This document shows positions 33,616 through 42,764 of a DNA stretch of 64,000 nt, in pieces (the first letter of the stretch is position 1; every line of letters starts with the position of its first letter). The notes below the pieces were generated by a model that did no database searches, was not told the origin of the DNA, and saw only the letters and a list, made by a program, of their open reading frames with translations. The translations under genes and the position numbers were made by a program. Location: positions 17,407 through 81,406 of the forward strand of contig CACOVJ010000004.1 in NCBI GenBank assembly GCA_902630465.1, read 5' to 3'. This DNA comes from an uncultured Alphaproteobacteria bacterium (GTDB lineage Bacteria; Pseudomonadota; Alphaproteobacteria; HIMB59; GCA-002718135).

Positions 33616-34299
33616 TTATTCTTTTTTAGCTTCTGCTTCTTCTGCTTTTGGTTCTTCCGCAGGTTGTTCTTCTTCAGCTGGTTTAGCTTCTGCTTCTTCT
33701 GCTTTTGGTTCTTCCGCAGGTTGTTCTTCTTCAGCTGGTTTAGCTTCTGCTTCTTCTGCTTTTGGTTCTTCCGCAGGTTGTTCTTCTTCAGCTGGTTTAG
33801 CTTCTGCTTCTTCTGCTTTTGGTTCTTCCGCAGGTTGTTCTTCTTCAGCTGGTTTAGCTTCTGCTTCTTCTGCTTTTGGTTCTTCCGCAGGTTGTTCTTC
33901 TTCAGCTGGTTTAGCTTCTGCTTCTTCTGCTTTTGGTTCTTCTGATGCAGTTTTCGCAGCTTCTTCTTTTTCTTTAGCAGCAGCTAAACGTTCCTGTGCT
34001 TTTTTCTTAGGTAGATGTTTTTTTGTTTTTTCAGTAATAACTGGTTTTTCCATTACTCCAAGATTACTAAGAAAAATAGAAATTCTATCTGATGGTTTTG
34101 CTCCTTTTGCAATCCATTCCTTAGCTTTGTCTAAATCCATTTTAACTCTGTCAGCACTATCCTTTGGCAGCATTGGGTTATAAGTTCCAATTTGATCTAT
34201 AAATTTTCCATCTCTCGCTCTTCTAGAGTCAGCAACTACTATTCTATAAAATGGTCTTTTCTTTGCACCACCTCTTGATAATCTTATTCTTACTGGCAT
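33616..34299 (-). CDS. rpsP: Ribosomal protein S16 with tandem-repeat acidic tail
   Basis: Residues 1-80 are standard S16 ([24 protein letters not shown]). From about residue 90 the protein continues for over 130 residues: a Lys/Ala/Glu helix and then about five and a half copies of a 19-residue unit [19 protein letters not shown]. Normal S16 is 80-100 aa, so this is over twice the usual size. The ribosomal domain is intact; the tail would be strongly acidic and extended. It is the first gene of the rpsP-rimM-trmD-rplS operon and lies just after ffh. Confidence 0.95.
   Translation of the reverse strand: MPVRIRLSRGGAKKRPFYRIVVADSRRARDGKFIDQIGTYNPMLPKDSADRVKMDLDKAKEWIAKGAKPSDRISIFLSNLGVMEKPVITEKTKKHLPKKKAQERLAAAKEKEEAAKTASEEPKAEEAEAKPAEEEQPAEEPKAEEAEAKPAEEEQPAEEPKAEEAEAKPAEEEQPAEEPKAEEAEAKPAEEEQPAEEPKAEEAEAKPAEEEQPAEEPKAEEAEAKKE
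33625..33942. repeat. Perfect 57-bp tandem repeat within rpsP
   Basis: A 57-bp unit recurs in phase at 33650, 33707, 33764, 33821 and 33878, with a partial copy on each side (33625-33649 and 33935-33942). By eye the five full copies are identical. The unit length is a multiple of three, so changes in copy number keep the S16 frame open. Identity at the DNA level, including third positions, indicates recent expansion or ongoing homogenisation. Confidence 0.95.
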
Positions 34300-34311
34300 T
34301 TTATTTCCTTT

Positions 34312-35676
34312 CTAATTTAAGTTTGGAGGAAGATTTCCTTGTAATTTTTGCATTAAATCACTGGGAATTCCTCCTTTACCCATTGATTTCATTCTCTTCA
34401 TCATTTTTTGTGATTGGAGAAACTGTTTTAATAACCTGTTAACGTCTTGAACTTTTGTTCCAGATCCTTTTGAAATTCTAATTTTACGTGAAGCTTTTAT
34501 AATATCTGGATCAGCTCTTTCTTTTTTTGTCATTGAACTGATTATAGCTATTTGTTTATCAATCATTGAATTAGAAATCTTATTTTCTGCCATTAACTTC
34601 TGTGCCTTTGAAACACCTGGCATCATAGAAAGTAAACCGGAGACTCCACCCATTTTACCCATTTGCTTTAATTGATTAGCAAAATCTTCAAGATCAAATT
34701 TTCCTTTAGCAATCTTTTTCGCCATATCTTCCATTTGTTCTTTATCAATATTTTCAGCAGCCTTTTCGACAAGAGATACAATATCTCCCATACCTAAGAT
34801 TCTTTGTGCAATTCTTTCAGGATGAAAAGGTTCAAAATTTTCTACTTTTTCACCTAGTCCTATAAATTTTATAGGAGAGTTTGTGGTAGATTTAATTGAT
34901 AGTGCTGCACCACCTCTGCTATCACCGTCTATTCGAGTTAAAATTGATCCAGTAATATTTATTGCATCACTAAAACTTTTAGCTACATTTGCAGCATCTT
35001 GTCCTGTTAGAGCATCTGCTACTAATAACGTTTCGTCAGGTTTAAACTTATTTTCAATTTCTATTAATTCACTCATTAAGTCTTTATCTACAACTTGTCG
35101 TCCAGCAGTATCTAAAATAAGAATATCAAATAAATTTTTTTGAGCATAGTCTATGGAATCATCAACAATCTTACTAGCTGATGATAGATTATGATTAAAA
35201 AAATCTGAGCCGGTTTCTTCAGCTAATATTTTTAATTGTTCTTGTGCTGCTGGTCGATAAATGTCTGCTGATGCTAGTAAAATTTTTTTCTTTGAAGACT
35301 TCTTTAACAAATAGGAAAGTTTGGCAATTGATGTTGTTTTCCCAGATCCTTGTAATCCACAAAACAATATTTTTGTTAATTGAGAAGAAGATAAATTTAG
35401 AGATTTATTTTCTGATCCAAGAATTTTTACAAGCTCATCTTGCACAAGCTTTATGATCATTTGATCTGGCTTAACAGATTTGAGAATTTCTTTTCCTAAA
35501 ATGTTTGACTTGATGGAATTTATAAATTCTTTTACTACAACTAAGGAAACATCTGCCTCTAAGAGAGCAATTCTAATTTCACGTAATGTAACTTCAAGAT
35601 CTGTTTCTGATATAACAGCCTTACCCCGAATACTTTGAACAATTTTTTCAAATCTTGTGTTCAGTGTATCAAACAT
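34312..35676 (-). CDS. ffh: Signal recognition particle protein Ffh (SRP54)
   Basis: The 454-aa protein has the N domain, the GTPase G domain (GLQGSGKTTSIAKL, DTAGRQ, TRIDGDSRGGAAL) and the Met-rich M domain (MGKMGGVSGLLSMMPG, MKRMKSMGKGG) that binds signal peptides and SRP RNA. The frame is open to 35736, but MFDTLNTRFEKIV at 35676 is the standard start. It targets nascent membrane proteins to FtsY, encoded 2 kb away on the other strand. Confidence 0.96.
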   Translation of the reverse strand: MFDTLNTRFEKIVQSIRGKAVISETDLEVTLREIRIALLEADVSLVVVKEFINSIKSNILGKEILKSVKPDQMIIKLVQDELVKILGSENKSLNLSSSQLTKILFCGLQGSGKTTSIAKLSYLLKKSSKKKILLASADIYRPAAQEQLKILAEETGSDFFNHNLSSASKIVDDSIDYAQKNLFDILILDTAGRQVVDKDLMSELIEIENKFKPDETLLVADALTGQDAANVAKSFSDAINITGSILTRIDGDSRGGAALSIKSTTNSPIKFIGLGEKVENFEPFHPERIAQRILGMGDIVSLVEKAAENIDKEQMEDMAKKIAKGKFDLEDFANQLKQMGKMGGVSGLLSMMPGVSKAQKLMAENKISNSMIDKQIAIISSMTKKERADPDIIKASRKIRISKGSGTKVQDVNRLLKQFLQSQKMMKRMKSMGKGGIPSDLMQKLQGNLPPNLN

Positions 35677-35701
35677 AAATCTCCAATAGCCTTTTAACTC
35701 C

Positions 35702-35813
35702 AGGGCACGAAACTCGTGGGCTAGAGTACCTATCACAATTGTAACAAGCTCAATTCGTTTACAAATATAGGATTTGTTCGTGACCCTCTATTAGCTGAAT
35801 AAGTGAAAGTCAA
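35702..35813 (-). promoter_or_regulatory. Structured leader and candidate promoter between ffh and dapF
   Basis: On the minus strand TTGACT (plus 35808-35813) is a good -35 box; -10 candidates (TAATAG or ATAGAG) fall near plus 35786-35793 with 14-16 nt spacing. Immediately downstream is an inverted repeat, AGGGCACGAA (35702-35711) with TTCGTGACCCT (35777-35787), one bulged base. The CACGA of the left arm can instead pair with TCGTG at 35714-35718, so two mutually exclusive hairpins are possible. The element ends 26 nt before the ffh ATG. Confidence 0.4.
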
Positions 35814-35873
35814 GTATTCTTAAATTTCGCATATTTACTGAGATTTATCGATAAATTAGGTTATAAAACAAAT

Positions 35874-36692
35874 ATGCAAAAAGTAGACTTTATAAAGATG
35901 CATGGACTTGGGAACGATTTTGTTATCATAGATAAAAGGTCTAACAATATCACAATCACTGAAGATATTATTAAAAGACTCAGTGACAGAAAAACTGGAG
36001 CAGGATGTGATCAATTAATCACAATTAATAATACAAGTAATCAAAGTGCTGATGCTGAAATTGAAATTTTTAATCCTGGTGGTGATAGAGCCGAAGCTTG
36101 TGGCAATGGAACACGCTGCGTGGCAAAAATACTATTTGATGAAGATTCAAATAAAGAAATTTTAAAAATTCAATCTGATGCAGGAATATTAGAATCAAAA
36201 AAAATAGATAACAATATAAGTGTCAACATGGGTTTAATAAAAAATAGTTGGGATAAAATTCCTTTAAGTAAAGAAGTTGATACAATGAATATACCAATTT
36301 CAATTGATGGGTATAGTAATGGAGTTGCTGTTAATGTAGGTAATCCACATATAGTTTTTTTTGGGAAATCGATTCAAGAGACAGATCTTGAAAGTATAGG
36401 TCCTAGAATAGAAAATCATGAACTCTTTCCAAAAAAAACCAATGTTGAAATAGTTGAAGTTATTAATTCAAATTTAATTGAAATGAGAGTTTGGGAACGC
36501 GGAGTTGGAATCACGTTAGCTTGTGGTAGCGGTGCCTGTGCGGCTGTATATGCGGCGTGGAAAAAAGGGTTGATTGAAAATAACGCTGAAGTGAAACTTG
36601 AAAAAGGTTCACTGCACATAAATATAGTTAATAATGAATCTATTATGACAGGACCTGCAGAAATAAGTTATCGGGGTAACTTAGAAATATAA
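35874..36692 (+). CDS. dapF: Diaminopimelate epimerase
   Basis: The 272-aa protein has the two catalytic cysteines in AEACGNGTRC and LACGSGACA and the N-terminal MHGLGNDFVIID. It converts LL- to meso-diaminopimelate for lysine and peptidoglycan. It opens a plus-strand group dapF-mtaB-ftsY-ispZ typical of alphaproteobacteria; mtaB begins 3 nt after its stop. Confidence 0.97.
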   Translation: MQKVDFIKMHGLGNDFVIIDKRSNNITITEDIIKRLSDRKTGAGCDQLITINNTSNQSADAEIEIFNPGGDRAEACGNGTRCVAKILFDEDSNKEILKIQSDAGILESKKIDNNISVNMGLIKNSWDKIPLSKEVDTMNIPISIDGYSNGVAVNVGNPHIVFFGKSIQETDLESIGPRIENHELFPKKTNVEIVEVINSNLIEMRVWERGVGITLACGSGACAAVYAAWKKGLIENNAEVKLEKGSLHINIVNNESIMTGPAEISYRGNLEI

Positions 36693-36695
36693 TTT

Positions 36696-37955
36696 ATGAA
36701 AAATAAAAACTACGTAGTCAATCTAGGTTGTAGATTAAATATTTATGAAGGTGAAATTATTAAAAACCATCTTAAAACAAATAATTTAAATAATGTTACA
36801 GTCATAAATTCATGTGCAGTAACTGAAGAAGCTGAAAAGAAAGTTAATTATGAAATTAGAAAGGCAAAAAAAAATTTTCCTAATAATAAAATAGTAGTTA
36901 CAGGGTGTGCGGCTCAAATCAATCCATTAAAATATAAAGATTTAGAAGAAGTAGACTCAGTAATTGGGAACACAGAAAAATTAGAATTTTTAACATGGAA
37001 AAATATCGATCAGTCTAAAAATCTTAAAGTAGGAAATATATTAGATGAAAGTAAAACAGTACCTAATTCAATTGAAAAATTTGAAGGAAAATCGAGAGCT
37101 TATATTGAAATACAACAAGGTTGTAACCATAGATGTACTTTTTGTATCATTCCATTTGGCAGGGGCAATAATAGAAGTGTACCTGCTGGAGAAATAGTAA
37201 CTAAAATAAAAAAAATTGTTAGCAATGGATATAATGAAGTAGTCTTAACAGGAGTAGATATAACTGATTATGGAAAAGATCTTCCTGCAAAACCTACCTT
37301 TTCTAATTTAATTAAAAGAATTCTAAAATTAGTACCGGAATTGAGACAACTGCGTTTGTCTTCAATTGACTGTGCTGAAATAGACGAAGATTTTTGGGAC
37401 GTTTTAAAGGACGAAAGATTAATGCCTCATTTTCATATAAGTTTACAAGCTGGAAACAATTTAATTTTGAAAAGAATGAAAAGAAGACATTCAAGGGAAA
37501 TGGCAATTAATTTTTGTAAGAAAGTTTTATCTATTAGGAAAGATGCAACATTTGGTGCTGATATAATTGCCGGTTTTCCAACAGAGACAGAAATGATGTT
37601 TCAAGATTCAATTAAACTAGTTGATGAGTGTAATTTAACTCATCTTCATATTTTTCCTTATTCACCAAGGGAAAACACTCCTGCATCTAGAATGCCTCAA
37701 CTTCAAAAAAATATTATCAAAGATAGAGCAAGAAGACTTAGAGAAAAAGGTATGGACAAATTAAAACAACATTTAAAAAAAAATGTTGGAAAGAAGGAGC
37801 AAATTTTAATTGAAAGTAGAAAAGAAAATTTTTCACTTGGAAAAGATCAACATTTTTTAAAAGTAAAACTTGAAGAAGAATTTAAAGAGGGGAATATAAT
37901 TTCCTGTATATACACAGGCGTAGAAAATGATATGTTATTAGCAAGAATAGCATGA
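36696..37955 (+). CDS. mtaB: tRNA-t6A37 methylthiotransferase MtaB-like
   Basis: The 419-aa protein has the methylthiotransferase layout: an N-terminal UPF0004 domain with three conserved cysteines (C12, C40, C71), a radical-SAM domain with C143, C147 and C150 (GCNHRCTFC), and a C-terminal TRAM-like region. The start NYVVNLGCRLN is closer to MtaB than to MiaB or RimO, so it probably adds a methylthio group to t6A37 of ANN-decoding tRNAs. The stop overlaps the ftsY ATG by 4 nt. Confidence 0.92.
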   Translation: MKNKNYVVNLGCRLNIYEGEIIKNHLKTNNLNNVTVINSCAVTEEAEKKVNYEIRKAKKNFPNNKIVVTGCAAQINPLKYKDLEEVDSVIGNTEKLEFLTWKNIDQSKNLKVGNILDESKTVPNSIEKFEGKSRAYIEIQQGCNHRCTFCIIPFGRGNNRSVPAGEIVTKIKKIVSNGYNEVVLTGVDITDYGKDLPAKPTFSNLIKRILKLVPELRQLRLSSIDCAEIDEDFWDVLKDERLMPHFHISLQAGNNLILKRMKRRHSREMAINFCKKVLSIRKDATFGADIIAGFPTETEMMFQDSIKLVDECNLTHLHIFPYSPRENTPASRMPQLQKNIIKDRARRLREKGMDKLKQHLKKNVGKKEQILIESRKENFSLGKDQHFLKVKLEEEFKEGNIISCIYTGVENDMLLARIA

Positions 37956-38872
37956 GTTTGTTCTCAATATTTAAAGATAAGTTAAGTAAAACTTCAAATA
38001 TACTATCTTTAAATATTTTAGAAATTTTAAAAAACAAAAAAATAGACGATTTAACTTTAGAAGAATTAGAAAATGTTCTTATTTCGTCTGATATTAGTTT
38101 AGATGTTGTAAATCAACTAATAGATTCTATAAAAAAAATAAAAATTTCAAATGATGATGGAGTAAAAAAAGTACTAGAAATCTTAGCTCAAAATATAGAA
38201 AGGATATTACTTCCAAGAGAACATGTTCTGATAAATGAAAAAGATGATGAAAAAAAAATATTAATTTTTGTTGGTGTAAACGGAAGTGGAAAGACGACGA
38301 CTATTGGTAAAATTGCAAATAAAATTTTATCAAATAAAAAAATTCTTATTGCAGCTTGCGATACATTTAGGGCAGCAGCTGTTGAGCAGTTGGAAAATTG
38401 GGCGAAAAAAAATTATAATGGTTTTATCGCTGGAAAAAGTAATCAAGATCCAGCAAGTGTAGCATATCAAGCAACTGAAGAATTTGGAAAAGAAAATTAT
38501 GATTTTTTACTTATAGATACTGCTGGAAGATTATCAAATAATACTAACCTCATTAATCAACTAATTAAATTGAAGAATGTTATCTCAAAAGTTAATTCCT
38601 CTTTTAATATTGAAACTGTGTTAGTTTTAGATGGAACGAATGGTTCGAACATGATCAAGCAAGTGGAAATCTTTGGAAATGAACTTAATGTTTCAAGTCT
38701 TATAATAACTAAATTGGATGGAACAGCAAAAGGCGGAGCATTAATTTCAATTGCAAATAAATTTGAAATCCCTATAAGTTATGTGGGGCTTGGTGAAAGT
38801 GTTGATGATCTTGTAACTTTTAATTCTCAAAACTTTGCTAGATCCATATTAAATCTGGAAGAACAAACATGA
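37952..38872 (+). CDS. ftsY: Signal recognition particle receptor FtsY
   Basis: The 306-aa SRP GTPase has GVNGSGKTTTIGKIA, DTFRAAAVEQL, DTAGRLSNN and TKLDGTAKGGA. It lacks the long acidic N-terminal A domain of E. coli FtsY, the short form normal in alphaproteobacteria. It docks SRP-ribosome complexes at the membrane. Overlaps ispZ by 4 nt. Confidence 0.96.
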   Translation: MSLFSIFKDKLSKTSNILSLNILEILKNKKIDDLTLEELENVLISSDISLDVVNQLIDSIKKIKISNDDGVKKVLEILAQNIERILLPREHVLINEKDDEKKILIFVGVNGSGKTTTIGKIANKILSNKKILIAACDTFRAAAVEQLENWAKKNYNGFIAGKSNQDPASVAYQATEEFGKENYDFLLIDTAGRLSNNTNLINQLIKLKNVISKVNSSFNIETVLVLDGTNGSNMIKQVEIFGNELNVSSLIITKLDGTAKGGALISIANKFEIPISYVGLGESVDDLVTFNSQNFARSILNLEEQT

Positions 38873-39408
38873 AGTCAATTTATAAATTATTAATTGATAT
38901 AGGCCCATTAGCTGTATTCTTTATTTTTTATACTAGAAGCGGACTAAAGGATGCAATACTTCCTCTTATGATTGCAACTGTAATTTCTGTAATCATTTCT
39001 TACATACTAGAGAAAAAAATACCAATTATGCCAACTCTTGGAGCCTCTATTGTATTAATATTTGGAGGTCTAACAATTTATTTTGATAATGAGATTTTTA
39101 TCAAAATGAAACCAACAATAATAAATATGATCTTTGCATTGATTTTATATGGAGGAGTAATTGTAAAAAAACCTCTTTTAAAGTATCTTTTAGGTGCTGC
39201 ACTTAAACTTGAAGAAGATGGCTGGCGAATATTAACTCAAAGATGGATTGCTTTTTTTATTGCACTTGCTGTTTTAAATGAAATTGTGTGGAGAACTCAA
39301 AGTACTGACGTTTGGGTAAATTTTAAAGTTTTTGCTATCCTGCCAATTACTTTTATTTTTACCATGACTCAATTTCCTCTAATTAAAAAATATCAAATCG
39401 AAGATTAG
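38869..39408 (+). CDS. ispZ: Inner membrane protein YciB / septation protein A
   Basis: The 179-aa protein has five or six hydrophobic segments and the family pattern: KLLIDIGPLAVFFIFY at the N-terminus, KKPLLKYLLG, and W..LTQRWIAFFIALAVLNEIVWR. Proteins of this family affect envelope integrity and cell division; the exact role is unclear. It ends the dapF cluster, convergent with pgk. Confidence 0.9.
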   Translation: MKSIYKLLIDIGPLAVFFIFYTRSGLKDAILPLMIATVISVIISYILEKKIPIMPTLGASIVLIFGGLTIYFDNEIFIKMKPTIINMIFALILYGGVIVKKPLLKYLLGAALKLEEDGWRILTQRWIAFFIALAVLNEIVWRTQSTDVWVNFKVFAILPITFIFTMTQFPLIKKYQIED

Positions 39409-39409
39409 A

Positions 39410-40606
39410 TTATAAATTATTTTTTTTTAGTGCAATAAATCCTGGAGATTTATTTCCTTCGAGCCACTCTAGAAATGCACCACCACTCGTAGATAAATAT
39501 TTAAATGCTTCATTGGCTTCAGCTTTTTTTATTGCAGAAACTGTATCTCCTCCTCCAGCAAGAGCTTCTAGTTGAGATTTATTTGAAAAATTTTGTATAA
39601 TATTTGCAACCGTAATTGTACTTTTATCAAAAGGACTATACTCAAAAGCACCTAATGGCCCGTTCCACAATACTGATTTAGATTTCAATATCTCATTTGA
39701 AATTAATTTTGTACTTTTTTTGCCAATATCTAATATCATTTGATCATTTGGAATATTATTGATTAGATAAGTCTTAGCAACTTCTCTATCTTCTAGATTT
39801 TTTGAACAAACAACATCAATTGGTAAAAGTATTTTGCAATTTTTTGATTCTGCTTTTTTTTGTATCTCTCTTGATAAATCAATAAAATCATTTTCTACTA
39901 AAGAAGATCCAATGTTATAGTTGTTTGATAGTAAAAATGTATTAGCCATTGCACCGCCTATTACTAAAGTATCAAAAATTTCAACTAAATTTTCTAAAAC
40001 TTTGATTTTTGTTGAAACTTTAGAGCCTCCTATAATTGCCATATTTGGTTTTTTAGAATTTTCTAAAAAATTGTCTAAATTTTCAACTTCTTTTGAAAAA
40101 CTTAATCCTGCATATGAGGGCAAAAAATTAGTAATACCTGTAATAGAAGCATGATTGCGGTGTGAAGCAGAAAAGGCATCATTTATATAAATTTCGAAAT
40201 TGTCAGCCAGTTCTTTAGAAAAGTAATTTTTATTGCTTTCTTCTTCTTTATAGAAACGAACATTTTCAAATAAACATACTTCCCCATCTCTCATCTCTAA
40301 TTGTTTTTTCTTTATCTCTTCATTATTAAATGTTTTAAGAAAATGAATTTTGGACATTTTAAATTTTTTTCTGAGTTCTTCGGATAAAAAATTTACTGAT
40401 AGTTGCTCATTTACGATACCCCCAGGTCTTCCAAAATGAGTCACTATAAATATTTTATTTTTTTTCTTAGATAATTTTTTTATCGATGGAATAATAGTAT
40501 CAATTCTTGAATAATCAGTAATCTTATTATTAAATACTGGCACATTTAAATCTGCTCTGAAAATTACATTTTTACTAATAATATCTGAATTATCTAATGT
40601 TTTCAT
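39410..40606 (-). CDS. pgk: Phosphoglycerate kinase
   Basis: The 398-aa protein has FRADLNVPVFNNKITDYSRI, THFGRPGG, the substrate-binding FLENVRFYKEEE, and the nucleotide site GPLGAFEY and GGGDT..A. It catalyses the ATP-linked step of glycolysis or gluconeogenesis. It stands as a single minus-strand gene between two plus-strand groups; no gap partner is adjacent. Confidence 0.96.
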   Translation of the reverse strand: MKTLDNSDIISKNVIFRADLNVPVFNNKITDYSRIDTIIPSIKKLSKKKNKIFIVTHFGRPGGIVNEQLSVNFLSEELRKKFKMSKIHFLKTFNNEEIKKKQLEMRDGEVCLFENVRFYKEEESNKNYFSKELADNFEIYINDAFSASHRNHASITGITNFLPSYAGLSFSKEVENLDNFLENSKKPNMAIIGGSKVSTKIKVLENLVEIFDTLVIGGAMANTFLLSNNYNIGSSLVENDFIDLSREIQKKAESKNCKILLPIDVVCSKNLEDREVAKTYLINNIPNDQMILDIGKKSTKLISNEILKSKSVLWNGPLGAFEYSPFDKSTITVANIIQNFSNKSQLEALAGGGDTVSAIKKAEANEAFKYLSTSGGAFLEWLEGNKSPGFIALKKNNL

Positions 40607-40745
40607 TTATATTCACATTTATATTAAAAAAATACTGGAAATAATTGATATTTTTAAAAAAATCCCAGTTTATTCTTTTTTTATACATATATTTAGTATA
40701 TTACCTTCCTATTATACTACTAAATATAGATCATAGGAGATTTTA

Positions 40746-41216
40746 ATGCCCTGGGATGAAAATAATGTATCAAAATTAAGAGAACTTTGGGACCAAGGTC
40801 TACCAACGGCTCAAATTGGAAAGTTGCTTGGTTTCACAAAAAATGCAGTTGTAGGAAAAGCTCACAGAATTGGATTGGAAAGAAGACCATCTCCCATAAG
40901 AAGAACAGCAATAAAACCAGATAGAAAAAAAGCTAGATCTCCAGTAATGCCTAAACTGAACTTTGAAAACAAGCATGATGAAGTGAAAACATCTATTGAG
41001 GGCTCAAACTTTCAACCAATGGTCAAAAATTTATTTAATACTGCAGTTAAAAGAGGTTGTGAATGGCCATTGGGGCATCCAGATGAAAGTGATTTCCATT
41101 TTTGTGGAAAAGATAGGTTTGAAGATAAACCTTATTGTTTAGACCATTGTGCACTTGCATATGTAATTCCTGAAAAAGAAGAAAATGAAAGACAGGAAAT
41201 AAATACAAGAATTTAA
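40746..41216 (+). CDS. gcrA: GcrA cell cycle regulator
   Basis: The 156-aa protein begins MPWDENNVSKLRELWDQGLP and has TKNAVVGKAHRIGL, the DNA-binding helix-turn-helix of the GcrA family, with a C-terminal sigma70-interacting region (CEWPLGHP...FCG). In Caulobacter GcrA acts with sigma70 at methylated GANTC promoters made by CcrM. A TAGGAG ribosome binding site lies just upstream of the ATG. The family is restricted to alphaproteobacteria, a strong taxonomic marker. Confidence 0.95.
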   Translation: MPWDENNVSKLRELWDQGLPTAQIGKLLGFTKNAVVGKAHRIGLERRPSPIRRTAIKPDRKKARSPVMPKLNFENKHDEVKTSIEGSNFQPMVKNLFNTAVKRGCEWPLGHPDESDFHFCGKDRFEDKPYCLDHCALAYVIPEKEENERQEINTRI

Positions 41217-41251
41217 TAGAATTTTGTATTTTAACTGATATCACCCACATC

Positions 41252-42508
41252 ATGAATCGTCGAGGTGAGTCATCACTATTTACACCAGTTTTAATAGCTG
41301 GAAGCTTAATACTGTTAATTAGTTTTGCTATTAGGTCTACATTTGGTCTTTTTCAAATTCCAATAGCTGAAGATTTTCTATGGGCTCGATCTGAATTTTC
41401 TCTTGCTATAGCTGTTCAAAACTTAGCATGGGGAATTGGCACTCCTTTGTTTAGTGCGTTTGCTGAAAAATATGGTGATAGAAAAGCAATTACGCTTGGC
41501 TTAATACTGTATGCACTAGGTGTCTTTATTAGTAGCACTGCAACATCTCCAGAAGCTCATCAACTATTAAATGTTCTTATTGGTTTTGGAATAGCTGGTA
41601 GTGGATTTGGGCCAATACTTGCGGTTGTAGGTAGGGCATCTTCTAATGAAAAACGATCATTAGCCTTAGGCATAACTACAGCAGCTGGTTCGGCAGGACA
41701 AGTTATAGGACCGCCTTTTGCTGCAGCATTATTGTCATCTATGCCATGGTCCTCTGTTTTCGAAATTTTTGCAATCATAAGTATACTAACAATAATTCTG
41801 GTTCCAATTTTAAAAACTAAAAGCGTTATTAAAAAGGAAACAAAAGAATCAGAGGAAAAGTTAAGCAAAGCATTAATTGAAGCAGTTAATGACCCTACTT
41901 ATGTAATGTTATTTTTAGGTTTCTTTTCATGTGGATTTCAATTAGCTTTTATTACTGCTCATTTTCCAGCATTTATTGCTGAAGCAAGTAGTCCTATAAT
42001 ACAAGGAAGCATAATATCTCTAGTTTGTAATTCTGTTGAAGGCTTGGGTGCGCTTTCTATGGCTTTAATAGGTTTTTTTAATATATTGGGATGCTTGGCT
42101 GCAGGAGCACTTGGTAAGGGATATACAAAAAAATATTTGTTATCATTGATTTATACAGGTAGAACAGTTGCAGCTATTATATTTATAATCTTACCAATAA
42201 CTCCAATTTCAATTGCTATTTTCTCTATAGTCATGGGGTCTTTGTGGTTAGCCACAGTACCTTTAACATCGGGAATTATTGGCCATATTTATGGTATAAA
42301 GTTTATGGGAACTCTTTATGGAATTGTGTTTTTGTCTCACCAAATTGGTTCTTTTGTTGGAGTTTGGCTTGGTGGTATGTTTTACGATATTTATGGTAGT
42401 TATGATATTGTCTGGTGGGTTGGTATAGGAGTAGGTGCATTTTCTGCAATTATTCACCTGCCAATTAAAGAAATTCCCTTAATTGAAAGAAAGGCACTAA
42501 TAGTTTAA
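41252..42508 (+). CDS. Major facilitator superfamily transporter
   Basis: A 418-aa protein with 12 predicted helices. It has FAIRSTFGLFQIPIAEDFLWARSEFSLAIAVQNL and GDRKAITLGLILYALGVF (motif A-like loop), TAAGSAGQVIGPP, and a long charged central loop (about residues 192-210). The pattern resembles the MFS subfamily that includes oxalate-formate and monocarboxylate carriers. The substrate is not predictable. Located 35 nt after gcrA. Confidence 0.87.
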   Translation: MNRRGESSLFTPVLIAGSLILLISFAIRSTFGLFQIPIAEDFLWARSEFSLAIAVQNLAWGIGTPLFSAFAEKYGDRKAITLGLILYALGVFISSTATSPEAHQLLNVLIGFGIAGSGFGPILAVVGRASSNEKRSLALGITTAAGSAGQVIGPPFAAALLSSMPWSSVFEIFAIISILTIILVPILKTKSVIKKETKESEEKLSKALIEAVNDPTYVMLFLGFFSCGFQLAFITAHFPAFIAEASSPIIQGSIISLVCNSVEGLGALSMALIGFFNILGCLAAGALGKGYTKKYLLSLIYTGRTVAAIIFIILPITPISIAIFSIVMGSLWLATVPLTSGIIGHIYGIKFMGTLYGIVFLSHQIGSFVGVWLGGMFYDIYGSYDIVWWVGIGVGAFSAIIHLPIKEIPLIERKALIV

Positions 42509-42525
42509 ATAAACTTATAAATAAT

Positions 42526-42645
42526 ATGGATGAAAAAAAAATTGTAATAAGGTTAATTATAGTAATATTTTTTTTAGTTATTATATATTCTTTATTAAGA
42601 GTAGGTGTTGGTCTAGACCTAAGTTTTGGACCATACGTTAAATAA
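42526..42645 (+). CDS. Small 39-aa single-pass membrane peptide, unknown
   Basis: The ORF starts 17 nt after the MFS stop: a short polar N-terminus (MDEKKI), a hydrophobic helix spanning about residues 6-25, and a C-terminal RVGVGLDLSFGPYVK tail. No clear Shine-Dalgarno sequence is seen. Position and composition suggest a small membrane protein cotranscribed with the transporter, but so short an ORF in AT-rich DNA could be chance. Confidence 0.45.
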   Translation: MDEKKIVIRLIIVIFFLVIIYSLLRVGVGLDLSFGPYVK

Positions 42646-42764
42646 ACGCAACTAGTCAAATAAAATTAAATTTTCCACATTGTTTGTAATTTAGTTATTA
42701 TTTATAAGTTCAAGAATCCATAAAGATAGTAAAGTATAATCTAAATAGTTTTAGAAGAAAAAAA

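Noticed and set aside
33625..33942. Tandem repeat as a CRISPR array
   Set aside because: The units are contiguous with no spacers and encode an in-frame protein repeat.
33664..33945. Plus-strand Phe/Cys-rich ORF of 93 aa
   Set aside because: It is the antisense reading of the S16 repeat; its repetitive composition follows directly from it.
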